Below are positions 53,196 to 62,421 of a DNA stretch of 64,000 bases, one piece after another; position 1 is the first letter of the stretch, and the number at the start of each line of letters is the position of its first letter. The stretch covers positions 1 to 64,000 of the forward strand of contig JACKMU010000010.1 in the NCBI GenBank assembly GCA_024235215.1, read 5' to 3'. Below the pieces are notes generated by a model, which made no database searches, was not told the origin of the DNA, and saw only the letters and a list, made by a program, of their open reading frames with translations. Origin of the DNA: Chromatiaceae bacterium (GTDB taxonomy: Bacteria; Pseudomonadota; Gammaproteobacteria; Chromatiales; Chromatiaceae). A program made the position numbers and the translations under genes.

Positions 53196-55967
53196 ATGTC
53201 CTCAGTCTCAGCTGGCAACAAAAAGTGGGTTTATTCATTTACCGAAGGTGATGGCAAAGACAAAAAGCTGCTCGGTGGCAAGGGGGCGAATCTCTGTGAG
53301 ATGACCCGTATTGGCCTCAATGTACCACCGGGGTTCGTGATTACCACTGAAGCTTGCCTCAAGTATCTTGCGGCCGGCAAGTTGGCGGAGGGCATCATGG
53401 AGCAGGTGCGTGAGCATATCCGCCTGGTGGAGGAGCAGACCGGCAAGGGCTTTGGTTCCGGAAGCAACCCGCTGCTGGTCTCGGTGCGCAGCGGCTCGGC
53501 GATGTCGATGCCCGGCATGATGGATACCATTCTCAACCTGGGATTGAACGCCGATACATTGCACGGTCTGATCACCCAAAGCCGCGACGAGCGCTTCGGC
53601 TACGACGCCTACCGCCGCTTCATTCAGCTGTTCGGCAAGGTGGCGCTGAATGTACCGGACGAGCTGTTCGACCACCAGTTCGAGGCGGTCAAGCGTCAGG
53701 CGGGCGTCAGTGGCGACCTGGAACTGACGGCAACGGATCTGCACGAGATCAGCACCCGTTTTCTGAAGGTGGTCGAGGAGCACACCGGCAGGCCTTTCCC
53801 GAGCGATCCCTACACGCAGCTGGAGATCGCGATCAAGGCGGTGTTCGGCTCATGGATGGGTAAGCGCGCGGTGGATTACCGGCGCGAGTTCAAGATTACT
53901 CCAGAGATGGCCAACGGCACCGCGGTCAACGTCTGCACCATGGTATTCGGCAACCTGGGCGACGATTCCGGCACCGGCGTTGCCTTTACCCGCAATCCCG
54001 GCAGCGGTGAGAACAAACTTTACGGCGAATACCTGGTCAATGCGCAGGGTGAGGATGTGGTGGCAGGTATACGCACCCCCAAGCCGATCGACCGTCTTGA
54101 ACAGGAGATGCCGGAAATGGCGCGCCAGCTGGCCGAATTGAGAAACAAGCTGGAGCAGCACTATCTGGAGGTACAGGATTTTGAGTTCACCATCGAGAAG
54201 GGGAGGCTCTACTGCCTGCAGACGCGCAACGGCAAGATGAACGCAGCTGCCATGGTGCGCACCTCGGTGGAGATGGAGAAGGAGGGGCTGATCAGCAAGC
54301 CGCAGGCGCTGCTGCGCATCAACCCGTCGCTGTTGGAGCAGATGCTCTATCCCCGTCTGGACCCGACCGCCAAGGTGTCGCCATTGGCGCAAGGTCTGCC
54401 CGCCTCACCGGGCGCCGCCTTCGGGCACGCCGTATTCGACGCCGACCGCGCCGAAGAGCGCGGTAAGAAGATGGGTGAAAAGGTAATCCTGCTGCGCGAA
54501 GAGACCAAGCCCGAGGATATCCATGGCTTTTTCGCCGCCGAGGGAATCCTGACCAGTCGTGGTGGCAAGACCTCGCATGCCGCGGTGGTGGCGCGTGGCA
54601 TGGGCAAGCCTTGCGTGGCGGGTGCCGAGGGTATTTCGGTCGATGTTCGCCGGCGGGAAGCCTATGTAGGCAACATCATCATCAAGGAGGGGGATCTGAT
54701 CACCATCGACGGCACCAGCGGCAATGTCTATTCAGGCAAGGTGCCCACAGTCGAACCCGAGTTCTCCAGTGAACTGAATACGCTGTTGACCTGGGCTGAC
54801 GAGGTGGCGGAGCTGAAGGTGCTGGCCAATGCGGACACTCCGTTGGATGCGCGCCGGGCGCTCGGTTATGGCGCCAGAGGCATAGGTCTGTGCCGCACCG
54901 AACGCATGTTCAACGCCGTCGACCGGCTGCCGGTGGTGATCGATATGATCGTTGCGGAAACCGAACATCAGCGGCAGGCGGCACTTGACCGGCTGCTGCC
55001 GATACAGAGAACCGATTTCAAGGAGCTGTTGGAGGCGATGGCGCCAAACCCGGTCATCATCCGCCTGCTGGATCCGCCGATCCACGAGTTCCTGCCGGCT
55101 GAACAGCAGCTGCAGGATGAGCTGGAGAATCTGGCGCATCTGCGCGACACAGCGCGCGGCATGGAGGTGCTGGCCAATTCGATCATGCTGCTGCGCCAGA
55201 CCGGTGAAGCCAAAGAACAGGCCGACAGCATGCGCCATCTGGTCGATACTCATCTGGTGGAGGAGGCGATCGCCAAGAAGGAGGTCATGCTGCGCAAGGT
55301 GCGCGCACTGTATGAGACCAATCCGATGTTGGGCCATCGCGGTGTCCGTCTGGGCATCACCTTTCCCGAGATCTACGCGATGCAGATCCGGGCAGTGCTG
55401 GAGGCGACCGCCGAGTGCGCGGCGAAAGGGCTGGAGGTGAGTCCGCAGATCATGGTGCCCCAGGTTTGCACTGCACAGGAGTTGCGGCTGGTAAAGCGGA
55501 CTGTGGACCAGATCCGTGCGGAGGTGGAGGCTAAATGCGGCCACAAGCTCAAATTCCGGTTCGGCACGATGATCGAGGTGGTGCGTGCCTGTATGCGTGC
55601 CGATTCACTGGTTGATGAGGCGGAGTTCTTCTCATTCGGTACCAACGACCTGACCCAGGCGGTTTTCTCCTTCTCTCGCGAGGATGCGGAGAACAAGTTC
55701 CTCCCGATGTACAATGAAAACGGCATCCTGCAGGACAATCCGTTCGAAGTGCTGGATACCAAGGGTGTCGGTAAGCTGATGAAGCTGGCGGTCTCCTGGG
55801 GTCGGGAGAAACGTCCCGATCTGAGCGTTGGTATCTGCGGCGAACATGGGGGCCATCCGGCATCGATCCGCTTCTGCCAGGAGGCGGGTCTCAACTATGT
55901 CTCCTGCTCGGCGCCGCGGGTGCCAGTGGCGAGACTGGCGGCGGCGCACGCCAAACTGTTGGCCTGA
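53196..55967 (+). CDS. ppdK: Pyruvate, phosphate dikinase
   Basis: Interconverts pyruvate, ATP and Pi with PEP, AMP and PPi; it can supply PEP for gluconeogenesis or work in a PPi-based glycolysis. The 923 residues include the ATP-grasp start (VYSFTEGDGKDKKLLGGKGA), the catalytic His in SRGGKTSHAAVVARGMGKP (H461), and the PEP-binding barrel with LGYGARGIGLCRTERMF and the final CGEHGGHP. Presence of a PPDK fits an autotrophic or PPi-dependent metabolism. AAAGGAG precedes ATG by 11 bases. A hairpin follows the stop. Confidence 0.96.
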   Translation: MSSVSAGNKKWVYSFTEGDGKDKKLLGGKGANLCEMTRIGLNVPPGFVITTEACLKYLAAGKLAEGIMEQVREHIRLVEEQTGKGFGSGSNPLLVSVRSGSAMSMPGMMDTILNLGLNADTLHGLITQSRDERFGYDAYRRFIQLFGKVALNVPDELFDHQFEAVKRQAGVSGDLELTATDLHEISTRFLKVVEEHTGRPFPSDPYTQLEIAIKAVFGSWMGKRAVDYRREFKITPEMANGTAVNVCTMVFGNLGDDSGTGVAFTRNPGSGENKLYGEYLVNAQGEDVVAGIRTPKPIDRLEQEMPEMARQLAELRNKLEQHYLEVQDFEFTIEKGRLYCLQTRNGKMNAAAMVRTSVEMEKEGLISKPQALLRINPSLLEQMLYPRLDPTAKVSPLAQGLPASPGAAFGHAVFDADRAEERGKKMGEKVILLREETKPEDIHGFFAAEGILTSRGGKTSHAAVVARGMGKPCVAGAEGISVDVRRREAYVGNIIIKEGDLITIDGTSGNVYSGKVPTVEPEFSSELNTLLTWADEVAELKVLANADTPLDARRALGYGARGIGLCRTERMFNAVDRLPVVIDMIVAETEHQRQAALDRLLPIQRTDFKELLEAMAPNPVIIRLLDPPIHEFLPAEQQLQDELENLAHLRDTARGMEVLANSIMLLRQTGEAKEQADSMRHLVDTHLVEEAIAKKEVMLRKVRALYETNPMLGHRGVRLGITFPEIYAMQIRAVLEATAECAAKGLEVSPQIMVPQVCTAQELRLVKRTVDQIRAEVEAKCGHKLKFRFGTMIEVVRACMRADSLVDEAEFFSFGTNDLTQAVFSFSREDAENKFLPMYNENGILQDNPFEVLDTKGVGKLMKLAVSWGREKRPDLSVGICGEHGGHPASIRFCQEAGLNYVSCSAPRVPVARLAAAHAKLLA

Positions 55968-55976
55968 TCTCATCAC

Positions 55977-56006
55977 CGTCCAGAAGAGAGGATTCTCTTC
56001 TGGACG
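55977..56006. terminator. Strong hairpin between ppdK and the pRiA4b-like gene
   Basis: A perfect 13-bp stem (CGTCCAGAAGAGA / TCTCTTCTGGACG) with loop GGAT, 10 bases after the ppdK stop. No T-run follows on either strand, so it may protect the 3' end or act as a bidirectional barrier between the converging genes. Confidence 0.6.
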
Positions 56007-56051
56007 GCGGAGTGGCTGTGCAGGTGAGGGTGGACTCGGTGTCTCACTCTG

Positions 56052-56666
56052 TCAGTGACTGGTACTGCGTATCGTCTGCAACTGCCGGTTGACATCGGCG
56101 ATATCGAATCGCTCCGGGTTGAAACTCTTGTTCACCCAAGCCACGGTTTCGAAATGGTCGGCGTGTCCGCGGTCGGTAAATGCCTCCAGGAACTCCCGGT
56201 AACCCCAGACCCCTCCCACATCCTCGGGTGGTGCGCTGCGCCGGCCGTCGATGCACTCGGGTCCCGACTCACCAGGTTTGAACGGGAGGATCTTCTCCAA
56301 AAGAATGCGATGCTCCCAAGCGTCGCCGAAATCGTACTCGTAACCGATCCATTGCCCTACGGATTTCAACAACGAGCCGATGCGAATTCCCCGCTCAGAG
56401 CTGATTTCGTTGCCGAATCCGTCATCCGGTATACCGTATTCCTTGCCACTGGCAGTGAACTGATGTGAATGTTTGTTTGACCAGCCCATCACCAACTGAA
56501 TGATTCGATGCAGCATCGCCAGATCGATGGAGTTGGAGACCAGCAGACGCCGCCAAATCGGCGGTTCGACATGCAGCAGCAAAACCTTCAGTTGATAGAG
56601 ATCACGTAGATTCCGCGGTGGGTTGGCCGCACTGGGGAGATGCGTTGAGCGGAAACTGGATTGCAT
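56052..56666 (-). CDS. Plasmid pRiA4b ORF-3 family protein
   Basis: A 204-residue protein of the pRiA4b ORF-3 family. Landmarks: LYQLKVLLLHVEPPIWRRLLV, LHRIIQLVMGWSNKHSHQF, the conserved YEYDFGDAWEHRILLEK, and CIDGRRSAPPEDVGGVWGYREFLEA. The function of the family is not established; it is often found on plasmids or near accessory genes. Start chosen at ATG 56666 (MQSSFRSTHLPSA); one at 56717 adds a Cys-rich tail typical of non-coding sequence. Convergent with ppdK. Confidence 0.88.
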   Translation of the reverse strand: MQSSFRSTHLPSAANPPRNLRDLYQLKVLLLHVEPPIWRRLLVSNSIDLAMLHRIIQLVMGWSNKHSHQFTASGKEYGIPDDGFGNEISSERGIRIGSLLKSVGQWIGYEYDFGDAWEHRILLEKILPFKPGESGPECIDGRRSAPPEDVGGVWGYREFLEAFTDRGHADHFETVAWVNKSFNPERFDIADVNRQLQTIRSTSH

Positions 56667-56967
56667 TGCAATACAATACGACGATTGCCTGCAGCTCCGA
56701 CACGACTGAATCGCCACGGAAGTGAACTTTTTGCAGATTGGTTGATACAGATTAATTTGTCGGCGGAGGCTTTGTGCTGATGACTCCGTCCGGAACTGTA
56801 AATCAACTCATCGTTCAGCCCCCACTGCAGTGTGTCAGCTGTAAAGTTGACCTTAGCGGTCGGGTAAAATGTGCATAATCTGTTACCCTTATGCTGAAAG
56901 CAAACGGCAGCAGAGGCGGTCTTCTTGCCCAATCGATAACAATCAAAAGCAATCAAAGGGGCTGGTT

Positions 56968-59103
56968 ATGAAATTTCGCAAAGGCCTGGTGCTCATTGTG
57001 GTGGCGCTGCTGATCGTGGCGTTCTTTCTGCTCGATGTCGGCAGTCTGCTGACACTGGAAAATCTCAAGGCGCAACAAGCGGGTCTCGACGAATGGCGGC
57101 AGACCAACCCTTGGCAAAGTGCGCTGGCCTTTTTTCTGGTTTATGTGTTGGTGACGGCGCTATCGCTGCCGGGCGCAGCGATTATGACATTGGCCGTGGG
57201 AGCGATTTTCGGGCTGATGGTAGGCACCATTCTGGTCTCCTTTGCCTCCACCATCGGCGCGACACTGGCCTTTCTGATCGCCCGATTTCTACTGCGCGAC
57301 ATGGTACAGGCGAAGTTCGGCGACAAGCTTGGCGCGATCAACCGGGGTATCGAGAAAGACGGAGCGTTCTATCTCTTCGGGCTGCGGCTGGTGCCGCTGT
57401 TCCCGTTTTTTGTGATCAATCTCGCCATGGGTCTGACCAATATCCGCACCTTCACCTTCGCCTGGGTAAGTCAGATTGGGATGCTGCTTGGCACCTTGGT
57501 CTATGTGAACGCCGGGACTCAGCTGGCTGGAATCGATTCGCTCTCCGGTATTCTTTCACCGGGCTTGATCTTCTCGTTTGTCCTGCTGGGAATCTTTCCG
57601 CTGCTGGCAAAAAAGATACTGGCGGTGATCAAGGCGCGCAAGGTGCTGGCCGGTTACCCCAGACCGAAAAAATTCGACCGCAACCTGGTCGTGATCGGCG
57701 CCGGATCGGGTGGTCTGGTCGCGTCGCTGATCGCAGCCGCGGTGAGATCCAAAGTCACACTGATCGAAAAGCATAAAATGGGGGGGGACTGTCTGAACAC
57801 CGGCTGTGTACCCTCAAAAGCGTTGATCCGTTCGGCGCGTTTCATGGAGCAGACCCGGCGTGCAACAGAGTTCGGCTTCAAATCCGCTTCGGCTCAGTTC
57901 GATTTCGCCGAGGTGATGGAGCGGGTGCAGCGTGTGGTCAAGCGGATTGAACCGCACGATTCGGTAGAGCGCTTCACCGGTCTGGGGGTGGAGGTGATTG
58001 AGGGGGAGGCGCGGATCCTTTCACCCTGGGCAGTCGAGGTGAACGGACACACACTAACCACCAGGAGCATCATTGTGGCAACCGGTGCCAGACCGTTCGT
58101 GCCGCCAATAAAAGGGCTCGCCGAACTGCCTTATCTCACCTCGGACAATTTGTGGGATCTCAGAGCACTGCCGAAACGACTGCTGGTACTCGGCGGTGGT
58201 CCCATCGGCTGTGAACTGGCGCAGGCGTTTGCCCGTTTCGGTGCCGAGGTGACCCTGGTGGAGATGCTCCCCAAGCTGATGATTCGTGAAGATCCGGAGG
58301 TCTCTACGGCGGTGGCAGAGCGTTTTGTCCGAGAGGGGATCAAAGTGCTGGTCGGTCACAAGGCAAAGGAGTTTCGCGTTGAGCATGGCATCAACCGATT
58401 GATTGCCGAACACCAGGGCGGTGAACTGAGTATCGAGTTCGATCAGGTACTGGTGGCAGTCGGTCGGGCAGCCAACACCAGCGGTTTCGGGCTGGAAGCG
58501 CTCGGTGTCAGGTTGAACGAACGACGTACCCTGGAGGCCAATGAATTTCTGCAGACCAACTTTCCCAACATCTATGTCTGTGGCGATGTCACTGGTCCCT
58601 ACCAGTTCACCCATACCGCTTCACACCAGGCCTGGTATGCCGCAGTCAATGCGCTCTTCGGCATGTTCCGCAAATTCAAGGTCGACTATTCGGTGATACC
58701 CTTTGCCACCTTCACCGATCCTGAAGTGGCCCGGGTCGGACTCAACGAGCAGGAGGCGAGAGAACGTAAAATCGCTTACGAGGTGACCACTTATGGTCTC
58801 GATGATCTGGATCGGGCGATCGCCGATGGTGAGGCGCACGGCTTCGTCAAGGTGTTGACCGTGCCAGGCAAAGATCGGATTCTCGGCGTCACCCTACTGG
58901 GTGAACACGCCGGCGATCTGATTGCCGAATTCGTCACCGCGATGCGCTACGGGCTGGGGTTGAACAAGATTCTCGGCACGATACACATCTATCCGACCTG
59001 GACTGAAGGCAACAAATTCGCCGCCGGCAACTGGAAACGGGCGCACGCACCGGAGAAACTGCTGCAGTGGGTCGAGCGATATCATCGCTGGATGCGCGGT
59101 TGA
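56968..59103 (+). CDS. Fusion of TVP38/TMEM64 membrane domain and pyridine-nucleotide oxidoreductase
   Basis: A 711-residue two-part protein. Residues 1-225 are a TVP38/DedA-type (VTT) membrane domain with several helices (VLIVVALLIVAFFLLDV, FFLVYVLVTALSLPGAA) and the family motif RLVPLFPFFVINLAMGLT. From residue 235 on it is a FAD/NAD(P)H oxidoreductase of the mercuric reductase/lipoamide dehydrogenase class: VVIGAGSGGLVASL, the redox CLNTGCVPSKAL, a second dinucleotide fold VLGGGPIGCELAQAF, VCGDVTGPY. Near the end it has HIYPTWTEGNK, with Tyr where lipoamide dehydrogenases have the catalytic His. There is no second Cys pair. AAGGGG precedes ATG 56968. Function unproven, possibly membrane-linked redox. 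Confidence 0.92.
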   Translation: MKFRKGLVLIVVALLIVAFFLLDVGSLLTLENLKAQQAGLDEWRQTNPWQSALAFFLVYVLVTALSLPGAAIMTLAVGAIFGLMVGTILVSFASTIGATLAFLIARFLLRDMVQAKFGDKLGAINRGIEKDGAFYLFGLRLVPLFPFFVINLAMGLTNIRTFTFAWVSQIGMLLGTLVYVNAGTQLAGIDSLSGILSPGLIFSFVLLGIFPLLAKKILAVIKARKVLAGYPRPKKFDRNLVVIGAGSGGLVASLIAAAVRSKVTLIEKHKMGGDCLNTGCVPSKALIRSARFMEQTRRATEFGFKSASAQFDFAEVMERVQRVVKRIEPHDSVERFTGLGVEVIEGEARILSPWAVEVNGHTLTTRSIIVATGARPFVPPIKGLAELPYLTSDNLWDLRALPKRLLVLGGGPIGCELAQAFARFGAEVTLVEMLPKLMIREDPEVSTAVAERFVREGIKVLVGHKAKEFRVEHGINRLIAEHQGGELSIEFDQVLVAVGRAANTSGFGLEALGVRLNERRTLEANEFLQTNFPNIYVCGDVTGPYQFTHTASHQAWYAAVNALFGMFRKFKVDYSVIPFATFTDPEVARVGLNEQEARERKIAYEVTTYGLDDLDRAIADGEAHGFVKVLTVPGKDRILGVTLLGEHAGDLIAEFVTAMRYGLGLNKILGTIHIYPTWTEGNKFAAGNWKRAHAPEKLLQWVERYHRWMRG

Positions 59104-59146
59104 TACGCGCCGACCCGGTGGGCTGCCGGCCGGGAGAGATAAGGAG

Positions 59147-60067
59147 GTGAATGCATTCGCCGCTGCACTGCTTCCGATCATGGTACTCATCTTCCTCGGG
59201 TATGGATTGAAACGTGCACGATTTCTACCGGAACAGAGCTGGACCGGGATAGAAAAACTGACCTACTACCTCCTCTTTCCAGCACTGCTGATCCGCTCCC
59301 TGGGCCGTCAGACACTGGCCGGCGCCCCCTGGTCGGAGATGCTGTGGGTCGTGGTCGGCGTTCTGCTGGCCGCGGCTGTGCTGTTACTGTTTGCGCACAG
59401 ATTGCACGCATTTAGTGATGGCCCCCGCTTCACGTCGCTATTTCAGGGTGGCATACGCTTCAACACCTATATCGCATTGGCTGCGGCCCAAGGTCTGTAT
59501 GGAGCGGAAGGGCTCGCGCTCGGATCCATCGCGGCGGGATTCATGATCGTGCTGATCAATCTGCTCTGCGTCTCTGTCTTCATGGTCTGGGGCAAGGTAC
59601 AGTTCAAAGGGGTTGTTCCATTTGTGCGCAAACTGCTCAGCAACCCGCTGATCATCGCCTGCTGCATTGGCTGGTCGCTCAGTCTCAGTGGTATCGGCGT
59701 GCCCGGCATCGCAACGGATATTCTGGAGATCATCGGCCGTGCGGCGCTCCCCTTCGGACTGCTGGCCGTGGGTGCCGCGCTGCAGCCGCAGGCGCTGCTA
59801 GGACACTTCCCCGCGATCGCAATCAGCGCATTGGTTCAGTTCGGGGTCAAGCCGTTGTTCGTCTGGCTGCTGATTATCTATTTCGGACTCACCGGGGTTG
59901 CCGCTGGCGTGCTGATCATTGCTTTCATGACGCCGACTGCGCCATCTGCCTATATCCTTGCCCGCCAACTGGGAGGGGATACCGAAAGCATGGCTTCGAT
60001 CATCACCTTTCAGACTTTGCTGGCACTCCTGGTGATGCCGCTGATCGCATGGCTTCTGTTGCGCTAA
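59147..60067 (+). CDS. AEC-family (auxin efflux carrier-like) transporter
   Basis: Inner-membrane protein of 306 residues with about ten hydrophobic helices and the two-repeat layout of the AEC family; the N-terminal MVLIFLGYGLKRARFLP and the GIRFNTYIALAAAQGLYGAE segment are characteristic. Members export organic acids or related anions. The start is GTG 59147, inside an AAGGAGG sequence, so a later start such as ATG 59180 cannot be excluded. It follows the oxidoreductase fusion by 43 bases. Confidence 0.85.
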   Translation: MNAFAAALLPIMVLIFLGYGLKRARFLPEQSWTGIEKLTYYLLFPALLIRSLGRQTLAGAPWSEMLWVVVGVLLAAAVLLLFAHRLHAFSDGPRFTSLFQGGIRFNTYIALAAAQGLYGAEGLALGSIAAGFMIVLINLLCVSVFMVWGKVQFKGVVPFVRKLLSNPLIIACCIGWSLSLSGIGVPGIATDILEIIGRAALPFGLLAVGAALQPQALLGHFPAIAISALVQFGVKPLFVWLLIIYFGLTGVAAGVLIIAFMTPTAPSAYILARQLGGDTESMASIITFQTLLALLVMPLIAWLLLR

Positions 60068-60096
60068 GCGCGCTGCCCGCTGCCAGGGCACGGCGC

Positions 60097-60837
60097 CTAA
60101 CGGATGCCACTTCCATAGAGTCCGGACAGCACAAGATAGAGCGCGATCAGACTGGTCACACTCTTGAAACCGATGCGAAAGGTGCGCTCTGACATCCGGT
60201 TCAACACGCCCGCACCGGCGCGTGTGCCGAGGATTGCCGCTCCGGCGAAGATCAACAACTGCCAGGCATACTGGAACAGTAACGCGCTGATGAAGGTAAA
60301 GGCGACCACCTTGATCAGGTGTTGCTGCGTCATGCATGCCGCCGCGGTGGCGACGATGCATCTGCGTTCCCGGTCGCCGGCTGCGATGTAGGTGAATATC
60401 AGCGGACCGGTCGCACCGATGAAGACGGTGAGCAGCCCGGTGATCAGACCTACTGCGCTGTCCATGAAAGGTGCAGCTTTCCGGCCCAGAATCCGCTGGT
60501 AGGGAACGAAGTTGTTGAGCAATATCGACAGTCCGATGATCGCCAACAGTATCCCTTCATCGATCTGCACAAAGATGAACGAAGCGACTGCGGTGCCGGC
60601 AACGGAGGTCGGTACGAATCGCCAGAACAGTGCCCAGTCGATATACTCTCTCAGCTGTATCGCCCGTGCCAGGCTGGAGACCCCGGTGATTACCGCATGG
60701 GTGGGGATGGAGATCTGTGGTGGCAGCAGTCCGGCGACCAGTGCCAACTGCAAGCCTCCGGTCGGACCGATGGCCGCGTTGAATAACGAGATCAGGAAAG
60801 TTGCTGCAGTGATCGTAGCGGTGACCCAAAGTTCCAT
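60097..60837 (-). CDS. TauE/SafE-family membrane permease
   Basis: A 246-residue membrane protein with about eight helices. The family repeat G-A-x-G-P-T/L-G is visible twice: NAAIGPTGGLQLALVAGLLP and IGATGPLIFTYIAA. TauE/SafE proteins are thought to move sulfite, sulfoacetate or other small organic anions across the inner membrane. Convergent with the AEC gene. The role in sulfur metabolism is only suggested by family; no sulfur genes flank it. Confidence 0.88.
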   Translation of the reverse strand: MELWVTATITAATFLISLFNAAIGPTGGLQLALVAGLLPPQISIPTHAVITGVSSLARAIQLREYIDWALFWRFVPTSVAGTAVASFIFVQIDEGILLAIIGLSILLNNFVPYQRILGRKAAPFMDSAVGLITGLLTVFIGATGPLIFTYIAAGDRERRCIVATAAACMTQQHLIKVVAFTFISALLFQYAWQLLIFAGAAILGTRAGAGVLNRMSERTFRIGFKSVTSLIALYLVLSGLYGSGIR

Positions 60838-60908
60838 ACACTATTGTGCACCTCGGACAGGTGCCAGTTCCAGGTCGGAATGGTTGGGCAGCATTTGTTT
60901 TTTGAGGA

Positions 60909-60953
60909 TTCAGGGTCAGCGTAAGTACTGTCAGTTTTTACTCTGACCCTGAA
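60909..60953. repeat. REP-like inverted repeat before the glycosyltransferase gene
   Basis: Perfect 11-bp arms TTCAGGGTCAG and CTGACCCTGAA, extended by near-matches: each arm reads ATTCAGGGTCAG[C/A]GTAA, facing inward. Total 45 bp, so two inverted copies of one ~20-bp unit. The layout is that of a REP doublet, but the unit is unrelated to the 29-bp palindrome of the hsd operon. Confidence 0.7.
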
Positions 60954-60976
60954 TTTTATTTCCAAGGCGAGGTGGG

Positions 60977-62176
60977 ATGCGTATTCTGGCGGTATGGGAG
61001 CTGGGTGGCGGAATGGGGCACGTGAGCCTGATCTCTTCCGTGCTGGATGAGTTTCGCAAGCGTGGTGATCGGGTTTTCGTCGCCGCGCGCAATGTGGTCT
61101 CCGCCCGCACCGCGATAGGTCAGGGTGAGATTCCGATCTATCCGGCACCCTACAGTATCTCCGGATCGCCACCGCTACCGCCCTCAGCAAGTTACCCGGA
61201 GGTGCTGTTGCGGGTGGGCTACCACGATGCAGAGACGTTGCGTGCACTGCTGGAGTCATGGCGCCATCTGTTCGATCTGCTCCAGCCCGATGTGGTTTTC
61301 GCCGAGCACTCGCCCACCGCGGTATTGGCGGCGCGTATCCAGGGTTTGCCCTGTGCGCATGCGGGTACCGGTTTCACTGTTCCTCCGTGTGAACGGCCGA
61401 TGCCCCCATTTCTCAACCTGACGGCTACCGCAGGGTCACGGCTGGCAACGGCGGAGAGTCAGGTGTTGCAGGTCATCAATACGGCACTGCAGGGTATTGG
61501 CTGTGAACCGCTGTCACATGTCGCCGCCATCTTCGACCACTCCATGCCGGTGCTCTGTACCTATCCGGAGCTGGACCACTATGGCAAGCGTGCCGGTGTC
61601 GATTACTGGGGGACGATCGACAGAGCGCACTGGCCGGGCGGGTTCCCCGGCTGGCCGGCGGGGCGTAAACGCCGCATCTTTGTCTATCTGCACCACCACT
61701 ATCCGGCATTTTCCGGATTGGTCGGACAGCTACAGCGACTGGGAAACCCCACACTGCTGGTCTCTCCTGGGATTCCCGCTTCGATGGCCGCGAAGATCTC
61801 CACGACGAGCATCAAGGTGACCGCCAGGCCGGTCGATCTTCGCGAGGCGGTCAAGGCGGCACCGGTAATATTCACCAATGCCGGTCACGGTACCGCAGCC
61901 AGTTTGCTGCTGCTGGGCACGCCGATGGTGATGCTGCCACGCTTCGTCGAACAGAGCGCCTTTGCCTATCGGCTGGCGCAGCAGGGACTTAGCATCATGG
62001 CCAGCCCGAATCCTGCCAACCACGATTACGGTAAGATGATTGACAGGCTCACTGCAACCGCTCAGTACACCGAGAACGCAGTCCGGTTCGCCGAACGCTG
62101 GGCGGGTGTGGAGCGACCGGTACGTTTGGCTGCACTGATGGAGCGACTGGTTACCTGGTACTCCAATGATGATTGA
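60977..62176 (+). CDS. GT-B glycosyltransferase, UDP-glucuronosyl/GT1-like
   Basis: A 399-residue soluble glycosyltransferase. The N-terminal GGGMGHVSLISSVLDEFRKRGD is the acceptor-side motif of GT1/GT28 enzymes; the donor-side signature near the C-terminus is VIFTNAGHGTAASLLLLGTP, then MVMLPRFVEQSAFAYRLAQQG. Substrates cannot be read from sequence; such enzymes decorate lipids or secondary metabolites. RBS AAGGCGAGGTGGG precedes the ATG. Stands alone between two non-coding stretches. Confidence 0.82.
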   Translation: MRILAVWELGGGMGHVSLISSVLDEFRKRGDRVFVAARNVVSARTAIGQGEIPIYPAPYSISGSPPLPPSASYPEVLLRVGYHDAETLRALLESWRHLFDLLQPDVVFAEHSPTAVLAARIQGLPCAHAGTGFTVPPCERPMPPFLNLTATAGSRLATAESQVLQVINTALQGIGCEPLSHVAAIFDHSMPVLCTYPELDHYGKRAGVDYWGTIDRAHWPGGFPGWPAGRKRRIFVYLHHHYPAFSGLVGQLQRLGNPTLLVSPGIPASMAAKISTTSIKVTARPVDLREAVKAAPVIFTNAGHGTAASLLLLGTPMVMLPRFVEQSAFAYRLAQQGLSIMASPNPANHDYGKMIDRLTATAQYTENAVRFAERWAGVERPVRLAALMERLVTWYSNDD

Positions 62177-62421
62177 ATGCAGAGGTCGCCTGAGGCAGTT
62201 TTTCTCCAGCTGGGTCAGTCAGTATATTTTACAGTCGACCCAACGAGGTAATTCCTCCAAGTTTACTGTGAATAACTCAAAACCAATTGAATAATAAGTA
62301 AAAACATCCTTGTTGGCGAAATGTTGCAGGTCGCTGGCCTGAAAAATGCATCCTCGGAGATGTTTTCTGAGGTATGTTCATAATTCTGCGGATCATCGGT
62401 TCAAAAAGGAAGAGTTAAAAA

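Noticed and set aside
62310..62326. A sigma-54 promoter (TTGGCGAAATGTTGC) before the choice-of-anchor-L gene
   Set aside because: The GG to GC spacing is one base short of the required 10, which normally abolishes RpoN binding.
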